From Agarophyton chilense (Eukaryota; Rhodophyta; Florideophyceae; Gracilariales; Gracilariaceae): a stretch of 64,000 nucleotides of DNA. This document shows, in pieces, positions 9,313-19,741 of the stretch; positions within the stretch are counted from its first letter, which is position 1; each line of letters begins with the position of its first letter. The notes beneath the pieces are model-generated. The model saw only the letters and a list, made by a program, of their open reading frames with translations, did not search any database and was not told the DNA's origin. The DNA lies in NCBI GenBank assembly GCA_030374765.1, contig JARGXX010000111.1, positions 1 through 64,000 on the forward strand, given 5' to 3'. The position numbers and the translations under genes are program-made.

Positions 9313-10117
9313 CAGCAGGATTATTTACTGACGGCACGTAAAATGCTTCCAGTCTCATGTTGTGAGCCAAGAGCAAAGCCGCGACTCTACGACAAATCCG
9401 GTTAAAACTGCACACACTGTTGCGTCCTTTCTTCAAGGCTCCAATGGGAGCCTGGTTATCAATGAAGATTATCAGACGCTTGCCAAAATGTTTTCGATGT
9501 CGAAGTGCCCATCGAAGCCCTAAAATGCACGCTTCCCCCTCGAGGATATCGATGGGTGATTTTTTATGCCATTTGTGTCTAATAGCCAGCTTCCATGGTT
9601 GTGCGTTAATCCATTGTACTTTATCATCCGCGGACGCTTTCAGCAGCCAGAGAGGGTCTTCTGTCGCCGTGTAAACGACGCCTCCTCCGCAGCAACTGGC
9701 ATCAACGCAAAGTACCGTCTCCGCAAATTCTCTAGTTAAATCAACGCGTATTAAGGGTGAGAGAGCAACGAGCAAAGATGATTCTTGGTTGGCGGCTTTT
9801 GAGGCCACCACGGACTCGTGTTCTGCTCTGCTCAACTGATATACCGCGGATAAAACTGAGAACAGGGGACGTTGGAGCAACAAAACCCACGCCCACTTGC
9901 CTAACAGACGCTGTAACATTTTCACATTCCATCTTCTCCTACCTATGACCGCTTCCGTTAACCCTATTAGTTTACGCAAGTTTACTGCGTCGGGCATCAG
10001 CAGGCCATTGAGGTGTACTTCAATGCCTAGGACTTCCGTAAACTCACTCTCTCCTGGCGACGATATTTTTTGTGGTTTGGAGGACAGATTACTTTTCCTG
10101 GACTCTTCGACAACCAC
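9290..10117 (-). CDS. RT thumb region plus RNase H of the YR retroelement
   Basis: The frame starts in the RT thumb-side part (FTEVLGIEVHLNGLL) and runs into a DIRS-type RNase H. RNase H motifs with likely catalytic residues are LCVDASCCGGGV (Asp), LEGEACILGLRWA (Glu), IIFIDNQAPIGALK (Asp), and FYVPSVNNPADEPSR near the end. It terminates at TGA. Read in sequence with the frame covering 10089-10484, the palm segment with YxDD and about 40 flanking residues are missing. RNase H itself could still fold. The upstream junction shows that this frame is no longer continuous with the fingers and palm. Confidence 0.85.
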   Translation of the reverse strand: MVVEESRKSNLSSKPQKISSPGESEFTEVLGIEVHLNGLLMPDAVNLRKLIGLTEAVIGRRRWNVKMLQRLLGKWAWVLLLQRPLFSVLSAVYQLSRAEHESVVASKAANQESSLLVALSPLIRVDLTREFAETVLCVDASCCGGGVVYTATEDPLWLLKASADDKVQWINAQPWKLAIRHKWHKKSPIDILEGEACILGLRWALRHRKHFGKRLIIFIDNQAPIGALKKGRNSVCSFNRICRRVAALLLAHNMRLEAFYVPSVNNPADEPSRPV

Positions 10118-10484
10118 TCAACCCGGCTCTCTCAAGCAGAAACCTGTGCACGTTCTGAGCTATGTAGACGCAATGAGACCATCCCATCGGCATCGAACAG
10201 ACAACAGAGAACAACTGCGAGTCTCCAGAGCTGATACTGGGCAGACCAAATAACGTCTGTGACCACTCAGGCATCTTCATTCTGTGATACTGGTTCTCCA
10301 TATCAGTTTTCCCTACGTAGAGCTTAGTGCCCGGACGCAGATAAAGTCTAGCAAGGTCTGCTGGGTTGGGCAACTGTGTATCTGGGGCTGCAAGAAAAGC
10401 GTTATTAGCGTTTCTCGCATCGATAATTAGGCGTTGACTGCCCTTTTCTTTATTTGGGACCGCAAAGACTCCATTCGTTACTTC
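10089..10484 (-). pseudogene. Reverse transcriptase fingers/palm of the YR retroelement
   Basis: This frame covers NGVFAVPNKEKG, RLIIDARNAN (fingers), motif A as YVGKTDMENQYHRM with its Asp, and motif B as SMPMGWSHCVYIAQNVH. It then ends at LERAGLSG. Motif C (YxDD or FxDD), expected about 30 residues after motif B, is absent in all three minus-strand frames, and the sequence passes directly to post-motif-C RT. Without both Asp residues of motif C the polymerase is dead. Its 5' end joins the upstream pol frame through a one-base shift at about 10482. Confidence 0.85.
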
Positions 10485-11008
10485 TGCTTGTTCCCTTTGT
10501 ATATTATTCCCACTTCCTCCAGCTTTTCAATAAGCCTTTTGTATGCTCCTCTTTCAACCCCACAGAAGGGCTTCCGGAGGGCCTCCCTTTCCCGTTTCGG
10601 TTTCACTTGTGAGTCTTGCGACTCATAAACGACCCGAATCTCTTCTGGCAGCAATGTCAAGACGTCCGCAGACGCCGCCAATCCTTCGACTGGCAGTGAC
10701 ACCAGATCAGGGTTGATAAGCTCCCAGGAATGCTTTTCACCATAATAAAATATGCCTTCATCCTCAACAACGGCAGCCGCCGCATCGAAATAATTTCGGC
10801 GGCATGCTGCCTCCCCGATGTCTCGCAAGAAGGTGGTCACTACCCGTTGAACTGCGTTTCTCTCCTCACCTTGAAGTTCTACAGAGAAGACATGCCCGGC
10901 ATATAGGCCATTCAGCCCTGCTACAAGTCTTCGAGTAACCGTGTCCAGCATGCGCCGTTTTGAGTAACGCTGCCTTAGTCGACTATTCATACTAGCTTGT
11001 TCTTGCAC
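10478..11008 (-). CDS. N-terminal part of YR-element pol
   Basis: A 176-residue frame upstream of the RT fingers. It ends with YKRLIEKLEEVGIIYKG, the usual connector just before RT, then hits TAA because of a one-base shift. It is in the same frame as Gag: the Gag stop at 11036-11038 is a lone TAG and the intervening codons are open. This suggests Gag-Pol synthesis by stop readthrough, or a frame that was originally continuous. No domain is recognised in the first 140 residues. Confidence 0.7.
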   Translation of the reverse strand: MQEQASMNSRLRQRYSKRRMLDTVTRRLVAGLNGLYAGHVFSVELQGEERNAVQRVVTTFLRDIGEAACRRNYFDAAAAVVEDEGIFYYGEKHSWELINPDLVSLPVEGLAASADVLTLLPEEIRVVYESQDSQVKPKREREALRKPFCGVERGAYKRLIEKLEEVGIIYKGNKQK

Positions 11009-11035
11009 ATGCCCAGATCCACCTGGGATCGCCCA

Positions 11036-12295
11036 CTATAGGGGAAGCATGTCCCGCATGTCCATTGAAACAAATTCCCCGAGTTGTTGTTGTTGTTGTT
11101 TTATTAAATGAACTCCCTCATTCGTCTCCCCGTCACCCTGGGCAGACTTATCTTTTCGGGAGCGTCCCGCGAGTTCACGACGTAATTTTGCAGATTTATG
11201 CAGCCTTCGTCGATATTTCTCCGGGACTAACTCGTTGTCATCCTCCTCTAGCTCGCGAGCAGCATCCCAGTTGCCTGAGTTCTCCGCCATAATGACGGCC
11301 GCCAAGCGCCGTAGAGCAACTTCAACTGCCAATTCACGCCGGGCTCTCATGATCCCAAACGATTCAATGATACAGTCTACTATTTTAGCAAGACTTGCTG
11401 CCTCTCGCTTGCTTCGGAGATTTGTCAAACGCTGAGCCTCCACCCATGCCGACACCGTCGGATATTTCGTGGGTGCTTTGCGGAGCATATTTTCCCCCAA
11501 CAAGAGATCTACATGCAAAGACTGTTTCGGGAAAGGACGAGCTGCAAACTTCTCGAAGAACTTTTTGTTGCTCTTCTTATTCTTGCTTGTAGCCACATCT
11601 GTATCGGCCTCCGGCTCCGAATCAGAAGAGCTCTCACCAGGACCCAGGCCGTCAAACCCTCCCTCAGCTAAAGCTCTATCCAAATCCTTCGCTAAATCAC
11701 GGGCGCCAGAACGCCGCTTCCCCTTCAACCGCTTGATCTCCCCTTCCAGCTCTCCTTGCTTTTCGAGCATCTTGGCCTGCCCTTTCTGCATAGCAGAAAT
11801 GGCCGACAATATAGCACCAAGCGATTCAGGTTCCTTGAGCGTCTTTGGAGCCTCCTCAGCCTCAGAGCTGTCAGAGTACTCGACGCCACTCTCATCTTCC
11901 TCGTCAGTGTCTTTTTGCCTCTTTGAACAACTCGATCCACCAGAAGCCTGTCCGGTTCCGTCGTCTTTGCCGGCAACACTCATTGGGTATGTCCCATCTT
12001 GGATTCCCCATAAGAGATCATTGACACCTCCCTCTTTTGGGATCCCCGTCAATTCCTTTCTGAGAGCCTCAAAAAGGGATAGCCTACTAGTGGGTCTCTC
12101 TCCCAAATATTCGGACGCATTCGCCCCGAATTTCTCCCTGAACAATTTCAGGGCACCGTAGCCCTTGCCCTTGATGGCTTTCGCCAGGACAGAGCACAAA
12201 CTTTTATCTTTGTTTGTAGCAGGTCTATACTGCTCTGGAAGGCTGACCCAAGCCAACCAGCAGGCTACTTTAACCCATAGCAGAGGCTTGCGCAT
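11036..12295 (-). CDS. Gag-like protein of the YR retroelement
   Basis: An intact 419-residue frame. The centre (about residues 110 to 240) is acidic, Ser-rich and contains a short coiled-coil-like stretch (MLEKQGELEGEIKRLKGK). The C-terminal third is helical and basic (LRRELAGRSRKDKS), and a run of Gln (about residue 400) precedes a short tail. No zinc knuckle is present. Position as first ORF upstream of RT-RNase H-YR supports a nucleocapsid role in packaging element RNA. It ends in TAG in frame with pol. Confidence 0.75.
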   Translation of the reverse strand: MRKPLLWVKVACWLAWVSLPEQYRPATNKDKSLCSVLAKAIKGKGYGALKLFREKFGANASEYLGERPTSRLSLFEALRKELTGIPKEGGVNDLLWGIQDGTYPMSVAGKDDGTGQASGGSSCSKRQKDTDEEDESGVEYSDSSEAEEAPKTLKEPESLGAILSAISAMQKGQAKMLEKQGELEGEIKRLKGKRRSGARDLAKDLDRALAEGGFDGLGPGESSSDSEPEADTDVATSKNKKSNKKFFEKFAARPFPKQSLHVDLLLGENMLRKAPTKYPTVSAWVEAQRLTNLRSKREAASLAKIVDCIIESFGIMRARRELAVEVALRRLAAVIMAENSGNWDAARELEEDDNELVPEKYRRRLHKSAKLRRELAGRSRKDKSAQGDGETNEGVHLIKQQQQQLGEFVSMDMRDMLPL

Positions 12296-12709
12296 TAAGG
12301 AGGGCTGCTCCCGACTGAGCGCGTGACCTAAAAAGGTCCAGCCATCACCTGACCCCCATACTAGTGGAACTAGATCTAGGCCTCGTATCCGCCAGACCCC
12401 TAGGAATCACCCTAGTTGTACATGGTCGGACCTTGTGATTGCCAAAATCACCAAGTCTTTTCTTACAATTGTCCGTCGTGTCCATTTACCCACGTGTATT
12501 ATCTATGTGGATTGAAGGAGAAAAACAGTCCTGAGAGAGTTCTCCAATCAATCCGCAAAAACACACACAAACAGCAAAACACCAACAAACAGCACCATCG
12601 ACTTCTTTTACTTCTCTCAGGACTCACCCACACAGAGAAGATAAAACTCTTCTCCGCATCCCAGCCAGAATATTCAGAAAATTCCAAAATCCTGACCAGA
12701 ACTGCAAAA

Positions 12710-12778
12710 TTTGAATTCTTTCGCTTACAAGCGTCAGAAATCGTAACTGAAAACATCTGCCTAATAGCATCTGATTTC
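12710..12778. repeat. 69-bp direct repeat, copy 1
   Basis: Nearly identical to 13078-13146, beginning TTTGAATTCTTTCGCTTAC and ending AATAGCATCTGATTTC, with a handful of mismatches. It lies in the non-coding leader upstream of the YR-element Gag. It may be part of the split terminal repeats of that element or an independent duplication. Confidence 0.7.
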
Positions 12779-13077
12779 ATTGATACGAGTAACCGTATCT
12801 TCTTGAATAAGTAATCCACCTCGGCAACTCACCCTTACAGCTTAAAAAAGAAACCTTCTCGGGCCTCACCGCGACGGAAGTGTGAGAAAGGTGACATTAT
12901 TTAAGATTGTAGATTCTACATGACGCCTAATCAATTCCGGTCGTGCCCGAGGCATAAAGGTTCGTCCTCATCATACTCGCAGTCTCTCATAATTTAGTCA
13001 TCAATGTAGTCTCTAAAACTGGTCGTGCTCGTGGGGTATCCCCCACATCACACTTGCAGTCCCAACTTCCCCACTAA

Positions 13078-13146
13078 TTTGAATTCTTTCGCTTACTAGC
13101 GTCAGAAAACGTAACTGAAAACATCTGCTTAATAGCATCTGATTTC
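13078..13146. repeat. 69-bp direct repeat, copy 2
   Basis: Second copy of the repeat at 12710-12778, about 370 bp away in the same orientation. The sequences just before each copy (about 12935-13000 and 13010-13077) also share pieces such as GGTCGTGC and CGCAGTC/TGCAGTC, so the duplicated unit may be longer and degenerate. Confidence 0.7.
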
Positions 13147-14589
13147 GCACCGACCAAGGATCACTCCTTGGCTTTCTCCGTTAGCCAGTTAATACTGCCC
13201 GGCCGGCACCGCGAGGAGGTGGAGATAAGATTCAAACCGACCGTGTAGAGGCGTCTTGGATTGTTTCACTTGGAAATAAAATTACCTACGCATTCGCTCG
13301 GTAATAAAACATTTTCTCTTTCTTCACCTGATAAGCTGTAAACTCTCAATAAAGCGAACTCTTTTCTTCAACAGCTGTAGTCTCACTCGCAGAGAGTTTA
13401 AACCGAATATTTCTTTTTTGCCAATATCGAGTTCGGGAACCTTCGATACATAAAAATCTAGAAAGAAGATACATAGTCCGTGCAGATGGCTTCTATCACC
13501 TCAAGCGTCCAATACAAGACCATTCCTTTATTACGTATATCATGTATTGAAACAGTACATGTTATGAAAGTGCTTCTTACCGAAATTGTTGGAGACTTTT
13601 ACTGCATCCAGTTCAAAGAAAGCGTAAAGTTAAATATTTTAGAAGAGTTACGAACCAGCATCCTCAGAGTACCTTGCTTTGGGGAACTGAAACGATAAAA
13701 AGCGAATAAATTTCACATGTATATATCATATTTATGGCTTTCTTGTCCACAACATCTCAAACTTCTGCCATCCGAAGGGTTTCCATGGTATATTTCTTCA
13801 GGGTGCCAACCTGCTTTTACAAATTCAATTTCGTAACCTTTTTGGACCAGGGTTTTTTTGAGGTTTTATCATCACAGTTGTTCTAGCAAATGTTTTGTTC
13901 TTTGATTTGAAAAGATTCTTGATAGCCCAGAAAAGTCATCTTACGCCTACGACTTCTTTTTCTCGAGCTTTTTGGAAAAGTGCAGATATCACAAAGCGAT
14001 CTGTTCAACCAGAACCTATAACGTAGTGAAACTGCTTGGTCTAATCATTATGGAGACCCTTGGATTGAAATACAGGGGTTTCGCAGCCTTGCATAGGAGT
14101 GAAACTGATAAAATGAAAAGAGGCAACAATATCTGCAATAATGCTGGTTGAGTGTCATGGAGCGATTCTAAGCATCAATTCTGCAACACAATGTATCAGT
14201 CAGTAACGTATTTGCTTAAGAATTGAAAAAAAATAGTGCAGCCCGAAGAAATTGTATTCCACTCTGGACTTGCACTTTTTCTGACTTGAATACTATCACT
14301 TCCCCTTCATCAAGTAGTACACACGCAAATACCATAGCACTGTGCTTAAAATTTGCAAAGGGATACTTTTGAAACCGTTTGGTTTCCATATCACACTTGG
14401 TGCGCAACAATCTACGTCCAATTTGGGAACAGAATCCAAGTCGATATAGATTCAGTAATCAAATTTGAACTTTAAGTTGATATATCCCCCGACGAGGTTA
14501 TTGAGTCTTTCTTTAGACCGAACAAATTGAATAAATCTCTTATGTTAAAACGATTGAGCTACAAATGCTCTCTATTGTAGTGTTGCATA
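13147..14589. other. Spacer without a recognisable gene
   Basis: Contains a 72-codon frame at 13480-13698 (plus) with an ATG and no known motif, and a 64-codon frame at 14216-14410 (minus). Nothing supports either as a gene beyond being open. The right end abuts the Ty3-A LTR. Confidence 0.4.
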
Positions 14590-15069
14590 TTAAGGAGCAG
14601 CGATAACGGTTGAGCTCTGTAAGCCACCGGGGCCTGAGGTATCTTGCAGGAGACACATGGACGGGATGACCTTCGCTGGACTCTTGTAGATTATTAGTTT
14701 GTTTTGATTAGTGTAATCGATTAGAATTATAGTACAAGGGAGATCCCAGCGCCTCGCCAGTACCCAGCGCCTCGCCAGTACCCAGCGCCTCGCCAGTACT
14801 ATTTACTTTGCTCGAGTGACCCTTCTCCCTTAGAGTAAGGTAGGCACCGTCACGATACTAAAGGACCCCCTTTGGTATATTAGATCCACCAATTGGTCTT
14901 CAAGCTATCTTTTCCGTAGGTCCAACCTTTAGGCCTACGCAGTAAACGCCAGCCCATTGCACCAAGTATTCTGGGAGTGCTGCAGTCAAGGGTTCGAACC
15001 TTAGAACCCGCTTTGCCACACTACCACCGGTCGAGACCCGTACGCTGACCCACCCGTCATTGGGTTACA
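14590..15069 (+). repeat. LTR of Ty3-A
   Basis: Homologous to 39168-39600 (plus) and to 60428-60870 (minus). Shared blocks include GTAAGCC, TAGAGTAAGGTA(G/C)GCAC, TGGTCTTCAAGC and GCACCAAGTA. The three copies end in GTTACA and start near T(G/T)AAGGAGC, giving TG..CA-type ends in copies B and C. This copy has an 18-bp unit (CCCAGCGCCTCGCCAGTA) tandemly triplicated at 14745-14798; the other copies have one. Confidence 0.88.
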
Positions 15070-15072
15070 TTT

Positions 15073-15090
15073 TGGTGTCCCGACTTATAA
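15073..15090 (+). promoter_or_regulatory. Probable tRNA primer-binding site
   Basis: TGGTGTCCCGACTTATAA starts four bases after the LTR end. A TGG start directly after a 5' LTR is the usual complement of a tRNA CCA end. Ty3-B has TGGTCTGCGCACATAGAA in the same place, similar in position but not identical. The tRNA was not identified. Confidence 0.6.
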
Positions 15091-15267
15091 TCCTCTAGGA
15101 ATAATTGTGTAGGCCATTGGAAAAGCGAAATATCCGGGTTCTAACATTTGGTTCGATTCGCCAACGGACCAGAAGTACAGCAGCAACTAATGGATGCAGG
15201 AAACACACCCACCTGACCGGACCATTGGAATCGTACGGCAAAACCAGCTGCCACTGCAACGCGGAAG

Positions 15268-17322
15268 ATGTCGCCTGAACCTCAGGTTGATAATTTTAGT
15301 GACCGCAGGAGCAAGAGAAGCCAACCGCAAGGAGTACTGACTCCCCTGGACGACCCTACAAAGATTCGCCAAGAACCCACGACAGTAGCGCGTTTACGAG
15401 AACGCCTGACCAGGGCCACCTCTAGGCCAGGAAACCCAAAAAGAGAACCCTGTAAGATCGAAGGAATTAGAGAGAATATTCACACAGGGCTTGTTGACCT
15501 TCTCTGGCCCCGTCTCCGTGAGCTCTGCTAAGCCCACGTGGATTCCGTTGTGAACATGCGCCTCGCTACCACTATCACTGACCACACGGATTACCTCGTT
15601 ACGCGAATCGTCCAAAACTTCATGGAGTCTGAGCTATTCTTAGACTCCCTCATTCAGGCCGTTCAAGGAGCAGTCACCAGCCAGACAGGCAATAGGGTCC
15701 CTAGGACTACTCCACAAGTCACACTTCCGGCTTCCACATGACTACCCCCTACCGAACCCCCAGCAGTGGCAGTATTTCCCGCCCCTTGCCAGGAACACCA
15801 TCAGGAAAATCCAATGGAAGGAAAATATAGGAGCAGAAGAGAGATTCCGCGTCTAGAAGAGAGACAGATTGCCCTACCCAAAGGACAATATGATATACAA
15901 AGACCTCAGGGCTCCGTCGGATCTGATAGAGAGATCGATCGTTCAGGTCCCCATTCCGCTGGAACTAAGAGAGGTAACCGCAGGAGAACGAAGAACAGAA
16001 GAAGCAAAAAAAGAGTGCATTTGGACACGAGTTATTCCGAATCGGCCTCGACCGAAAAAACCGACTCGGAAGTGGATGAGGCCGCCGTTCGAGGCCTCAA
16101 ACTACTGACAACAACCAACGAACTTTTCCTTAAGGTTCTAGCCTACCGGAAATACCGGCTTGCTCACAGGTCCCCGAAATATTTTGGTTCAATGGCTCGA
16201 AAAGTCGCCAAATGGGCCACATGGATGCAACTAACCAGAACCGAAAAGTTCTCAGGTTCCGATCCAACTGCTGTCCTTAGGTTTCTCAGTTTGTTCCGTA
16301 CGGCTTGCGATCAGAACGGTGGCAAAGAGGGCGCCGCTCTGTACCTTTTCCACTTCTTTCTTACAAAACAGGCGCGTGACCGAGTGGTTTCGAAGATATC
16401 TGGCACAACTGACCTCGTTGATGCTTAGGACCTTGAGCTCCTCAGGTCATTTCCTCAGGTTCTACATTCCCGATTGGAAACTTACGCCACGGATGACGTG
16501 ATAATGGACGCCCACCAGGAAGTAATTTCCTTGAGGCAGAGCTCCAACATGACCGAATCGGCTTTCGCAGACGACCTATGGAAGAATGTTTACCGATGTG
16601 GAAATGTTTTCTCCGAAAGACGGGTCAAACGTCACTACATCACGGGACTACGTCCTGTCATTCGGACACATGTTCGCAAATGCCACATGGAACACGCACA
16701 ATACTCCTTCCGAAGGTTCGGTACTTACGCCGAAGGTTATAGAAAAACCTACAGGACTTTTGGGTGGAAAGATAACATATGCAGAGGACATGCAACCCCA
16801 TTGCATAAACCCAACTAAGCCCATTTGGTCAGCTCCAAGGAATCAGCCAAGGATTCATCACTCCATTACGTCGATTCTCAAGATTTCCTCGCGGTCAATT
16901 TCAGTGTTCCCCCGTCTGGGACCCCATCTTATACCTCTTAGGGAACTACAGCGACAACTGAACCACCAACGCCCAAGCATTCTCCCTTTCCGCCCCGCAA
17001 GAAAGATTTTGTTTGCGCCCTAAGCGCCTACACGAGGTATCTGCCTAAGGACGCACGCAAAAACCTCCTATCCCTCAGGGAAGAAAACTGTCGGCTGCGG
17101 AGATCCGAAGGAATGATTAATAGGGCACAGCAACGAACTACAGGGACCCATGAAAGCTCACGCTATGCCACGCCTCTTGGTACTTTGATCAAAGCCCCAC
17201 AAGACCCGGCCATGGTAGATCCTACGGACAATCCCGAAGAGAAATCCTATCCTCAGGAAGAAACAGATACCCCATCGGAAAAGTCCAAGAGGGTCGAAAC
17301 GAGGGAACTTTTCCCTCTTTAA
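15268..17322 (+). pseudogene. Ty3-A gag
   Basis: A single frame (frame 1) reads through about 680 codons broken by TAA (15529), TGA (15739), TAG (16426), TAA (16816) and one further TAG. It starts with a Pro/Arg-rich N-terminal part, has a basic Arg/Lys-rich stretch (KRGNRRRTKNRRSKKR), then a retrotransposon-type capsid region with AVLRFLSLFRTACDQNGGKE and QEVISLRQSSNMTESAFADDLW. Gag would form the particle shell. No zinc knuckle was seen. The stops make the copy non-functional. The start codon is not certain; the ATG at 15268 is about 200 bp after the LTR. Confidence 0.8.
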
Positions 17323-17393
17323 GCCCCTGCCTCAACCAATCGGACGGCTATGAGCCAAAGAGCTCTCCACCTCCCAATTCAAACCACCCAGAA

Positions 17394-18128
17394 TTGACCA
17401 CTCAGGTTGAACCACAATTGGAACACAGCAACAACCATGTCCGTATCCTCAGGAAGGAGATTAAAAAAGTTCGAGTAACCGCGGGACTTCGTTCCAACAA
17501 CTTTGGAGTGACCCCAGACGTATTTGACACAAGCACTGGTCCGAACTTGGTCCATGTTAACCTACTTCCACTTGGTGGGATAGATTTTGTTCAGACATCG
17601 ATGACCGCAAGGATTACTGATGAACCACGTAGACCAATGGACATGAAAGAGATAGTATTACTTCATCTCCAGCTAGGACAATTCAAAGATCGCAAATGGT
17701 TCCTTGTATGTCTTTGCTTGGGCGCTGAGACATTCATAGGAACCTCCTTCATCGATCGATACATGAAGGCCGTTCATCCAGGCCTTAGGAAAGTCGAGTT
17801 TTACAGCGCACCTTCCATCTTCGTAACTGGTTCTGCCCCAGAGCCGGAAGCTAACCGAAAACGAGCGGTTGTCTCCGAAAACACGAAGTCCGAAAAGGTT
17901 CGCCTGTCAAAGGCTATAACGATACCCCCGATGACTGTATCGGTCCATTCCCAGTCCTCAGGTCTCGTAACGATTCAGAACCATCCAAAAACGGTTTTGA
18001 GGCACCTTACCTTGATGGGCAATAGAGTAATGGACATCCACTCCAATAGGACCTTCTTGGTCACAATCAGCAACTTCAGAGTTAAACCGGTACGGTTATC
18101 TAAGCCTACAGTAATTGGCATCACTTGA
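17394..18128 (+). pseudogene. Ty3-A aspartic protease region
   Basis: Frame 3 begins pol. It has VFDTSTGPNLVHVNLLP, matching the protease active site (usual DTGA/S) but with Ser in place of Gly. This is followed by FIGTSFIDRYMKAVHPG, the conserved second half of retroviral-type proteases in Ty3 elements. The frame ends at TGA and continues with three more stops before the RT. Confidence 0.75.
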
Positions 18129-18299
18129 CCCGTGCCCGTTGTCATCCTGAAGGCCCAAATGGATAACTTTTCAACGCGAACACCCGACGGGGAGGTCGAC
18201 TTTTGGGAGGGAACATTCGCTATCGGCGCAGAATTCACATCCTAGAGGGGCCAGGTAAGGGATCTCCTCAGGTAATACCAGGCCATGTGGTGAGGTAGA

Positions 18300-19691
18300 T
18301 TGGGAAGAAGCAGAGCCACAACGCACCACATTGACCTTCTGGATGACCCAAGACCACAGTTTGAGCACCCATACCGTACAGGCCCAAAGGGAAGGGAAAT
18401 TGTCGCCGACCAGATGGATAAGATGCGCAAAGCTCAAGTCATAGAGCCGGCTCCTGCGACCCAGTCCGAATTGGCAAGTCACCTTGTCCTCGTAGAAAAG
18501 AAAGATGGCTCCATCAGGTTCTGCGTGCACTACAAGAAGCTAAACGCAGGAACGAAGAATGACTCATACCCGATACCCCGCATTGATGACTGTCTTGATT
18601 CCTTAGGCGAACCTGTCGGTTTTACCACACTGGACGCTAACTGTGTATATTGGCTAATCCCTTTCGCCGGAGATGCGGGAGGGCTGACCACCTTAGCCAC
18701 CCATGAAGGTCTGTTCAGATTTACAAGTATGCCGTTTGGAATGAAGAACGCACCAGAAACCTTCTCACGGGTTATGGACGTCATACTGTCCACAGTCAAA
18801 TGGAAATTCGCCCTGGTCTATTTCAATGACGTCATAATGATTTCACGTACCGTAAGGGAACACCTTCGCGACGTGAAGAAGGTACTAACAATCCTACATG
18901 ATGCTTGTGTAATACTGCAACTCCGCAAATGCGCCTTCTTCCAGGCCTCAGTGGGCTATTTCAGTCACGTCGTCCTCCCAGGAAAGCTAAATTTAGCCAC
19001 ACGGACCACAAATGCGATTCGCCATACTAAGCCTCCTAAGACCCACACGGAACTACGATCCTTCGTGGGCTTGTGCAATGGATACCGACGGTGCGTCCAA
19101 GGGTTTTCCGAAATCTCGGGGTCTCTCATCGCGATGATGAAGAAAGGAACACCTTCGGAGTTCGAAGCCCTTACCGACGACCAATGGGAGGCATTTTAGA
19201 CGCAAAAGGACCAATTGCTGAACCCACCTATATTGGCTCTACCAAAACCCCGTAAGTCTTTTGTACGGGATACAGACGCTTTTGATGTCCAAGTAGGATA
19301 GGCACTACTACAGGAACAGGAGTCACCGAAGGACTACTGCCCTATTCGATACTGGAGCAGATCGCTCACCAGCGTGGAGCGAAAGTAAAGTATTACAGAA
19401 AAGAAATGTCTAGCGATCGTATGGTCTGTATTGACCCACCGTCCGTACCTCGAGAGAGCCAAGTTTACCATTCGGACAAATCACGATTCACTTTGCTGGT
19501 TGCTCAATATGACCGATACCTCAAGTAGCCTCGCTCGGTGGCGCCTCAAACTGTCCGAATATGACTATGAGATCAGCTATAGGCCAGCCATAAAGCACCA
19601 GGCAGCAGATGCCCTCTCCCGAGTCAGTTTCGATGGAACTGGTGACTATCCCTTGGACGACCTAATTCCTGCGCTCTATACGGATTATTGA
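18300..19691 (+). pseudogene. Ty3-A reverse transcriptase and RNase H
   Basis: Frame 3 carries RT blocks ASHLVLVEKKDGSIRFCVHY, PIPRIDDCLDSLG, FTTLDANCVYWLIP (motif A; normally DL.SGYWQI), FRFTSMPFGMKNAPETFSRV (motif B) and ALVYFNDVIMIS. The last is motif C with YxDD changed to YFND. RNase H blocks follow (CLAIVWSV, FTIRTNHDSLCWLL, LARWRLKLSEYDYEISY, ADALSRV). Stops occur at about 19197 (TAG), 19300 (TAG, where C or A is usual) and 19394 (TAA, where Tyr is usual). The mutated motif C and the stops show a dead copy. Integrase should follow but does not. Confidence 0.9.
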
Positions 19692-19741
19692 CCTCAGGGT
19701 TATACGGAAGTGGGTGACCTTATGGGACCCAGTAGAATCAA

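Larger units (their letters stand above)
8458..13146 (-). mobile_element. Tyrosine-recombinase retrotransposon (DIRS/Ngaro-like), defective
   Basis: Read on the minus strand the order is Gag, RT, RNase H, tyrosine recombinase. No methyltransferase lies between RNase H and recombinase, which fits Ngaro-type better than classical DIRS1. Gag and the start of pol are in one frame separated by a single TAG. The RT has a frameshift near 10484 and an internal deletion removing the YxDD motif. A non-coding upstream part (12300-13146) contains 69-bp direct repeats. The split direct repeats or inverted termini expected for this order were not identified, so the outer limits are uncertain and the left end may extend to about 8100. 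Confidence 0.85.
14590..19691 (+). mobile_element. Ty3/chromovirus-type LTR retrotransposon copy A, 3'-truncated
   Basis: Contains a 5' LTR, primer-binding site, gag, protease, RT and RNase H in Ty3 order. Integrase, chromodomain, antisense ORF and 3' LTR are missing; coding similarity stops at about 19691. The gag region is readable in frame 1 for about 2 kb and pol in frame 3 for about 2.3 kb. Each is interrupted by several nonsense codons but no evident internal frameshift. The change from frame 1 to frame 3 lies near 17330-17390 and is consistent with a gag-pol frameshift organisation. Confidence 0.9.

Noticed and set aside
8823-10253. Several plus-strand frames opposite RT, RNase H and recombinase
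   Set aside because: Shadows of well-supported minus-strand domains.
11469-12161. 230-codon plus-strand frame opposite the YR-element Gag
   Set aside because: It is the mirror of the Gag coding sequence, Ser-rich because Gag is rich in Glu/Ser codons. No independent motif.
14590-19691. RIP-like C-to-T mutation as the sole cause of the stops
   Set aside because: Several stops need transversions (Tyr to TAA, Glu to TAG), and CA dinucleotides are not visibly depleted. A proper context count would be needed.
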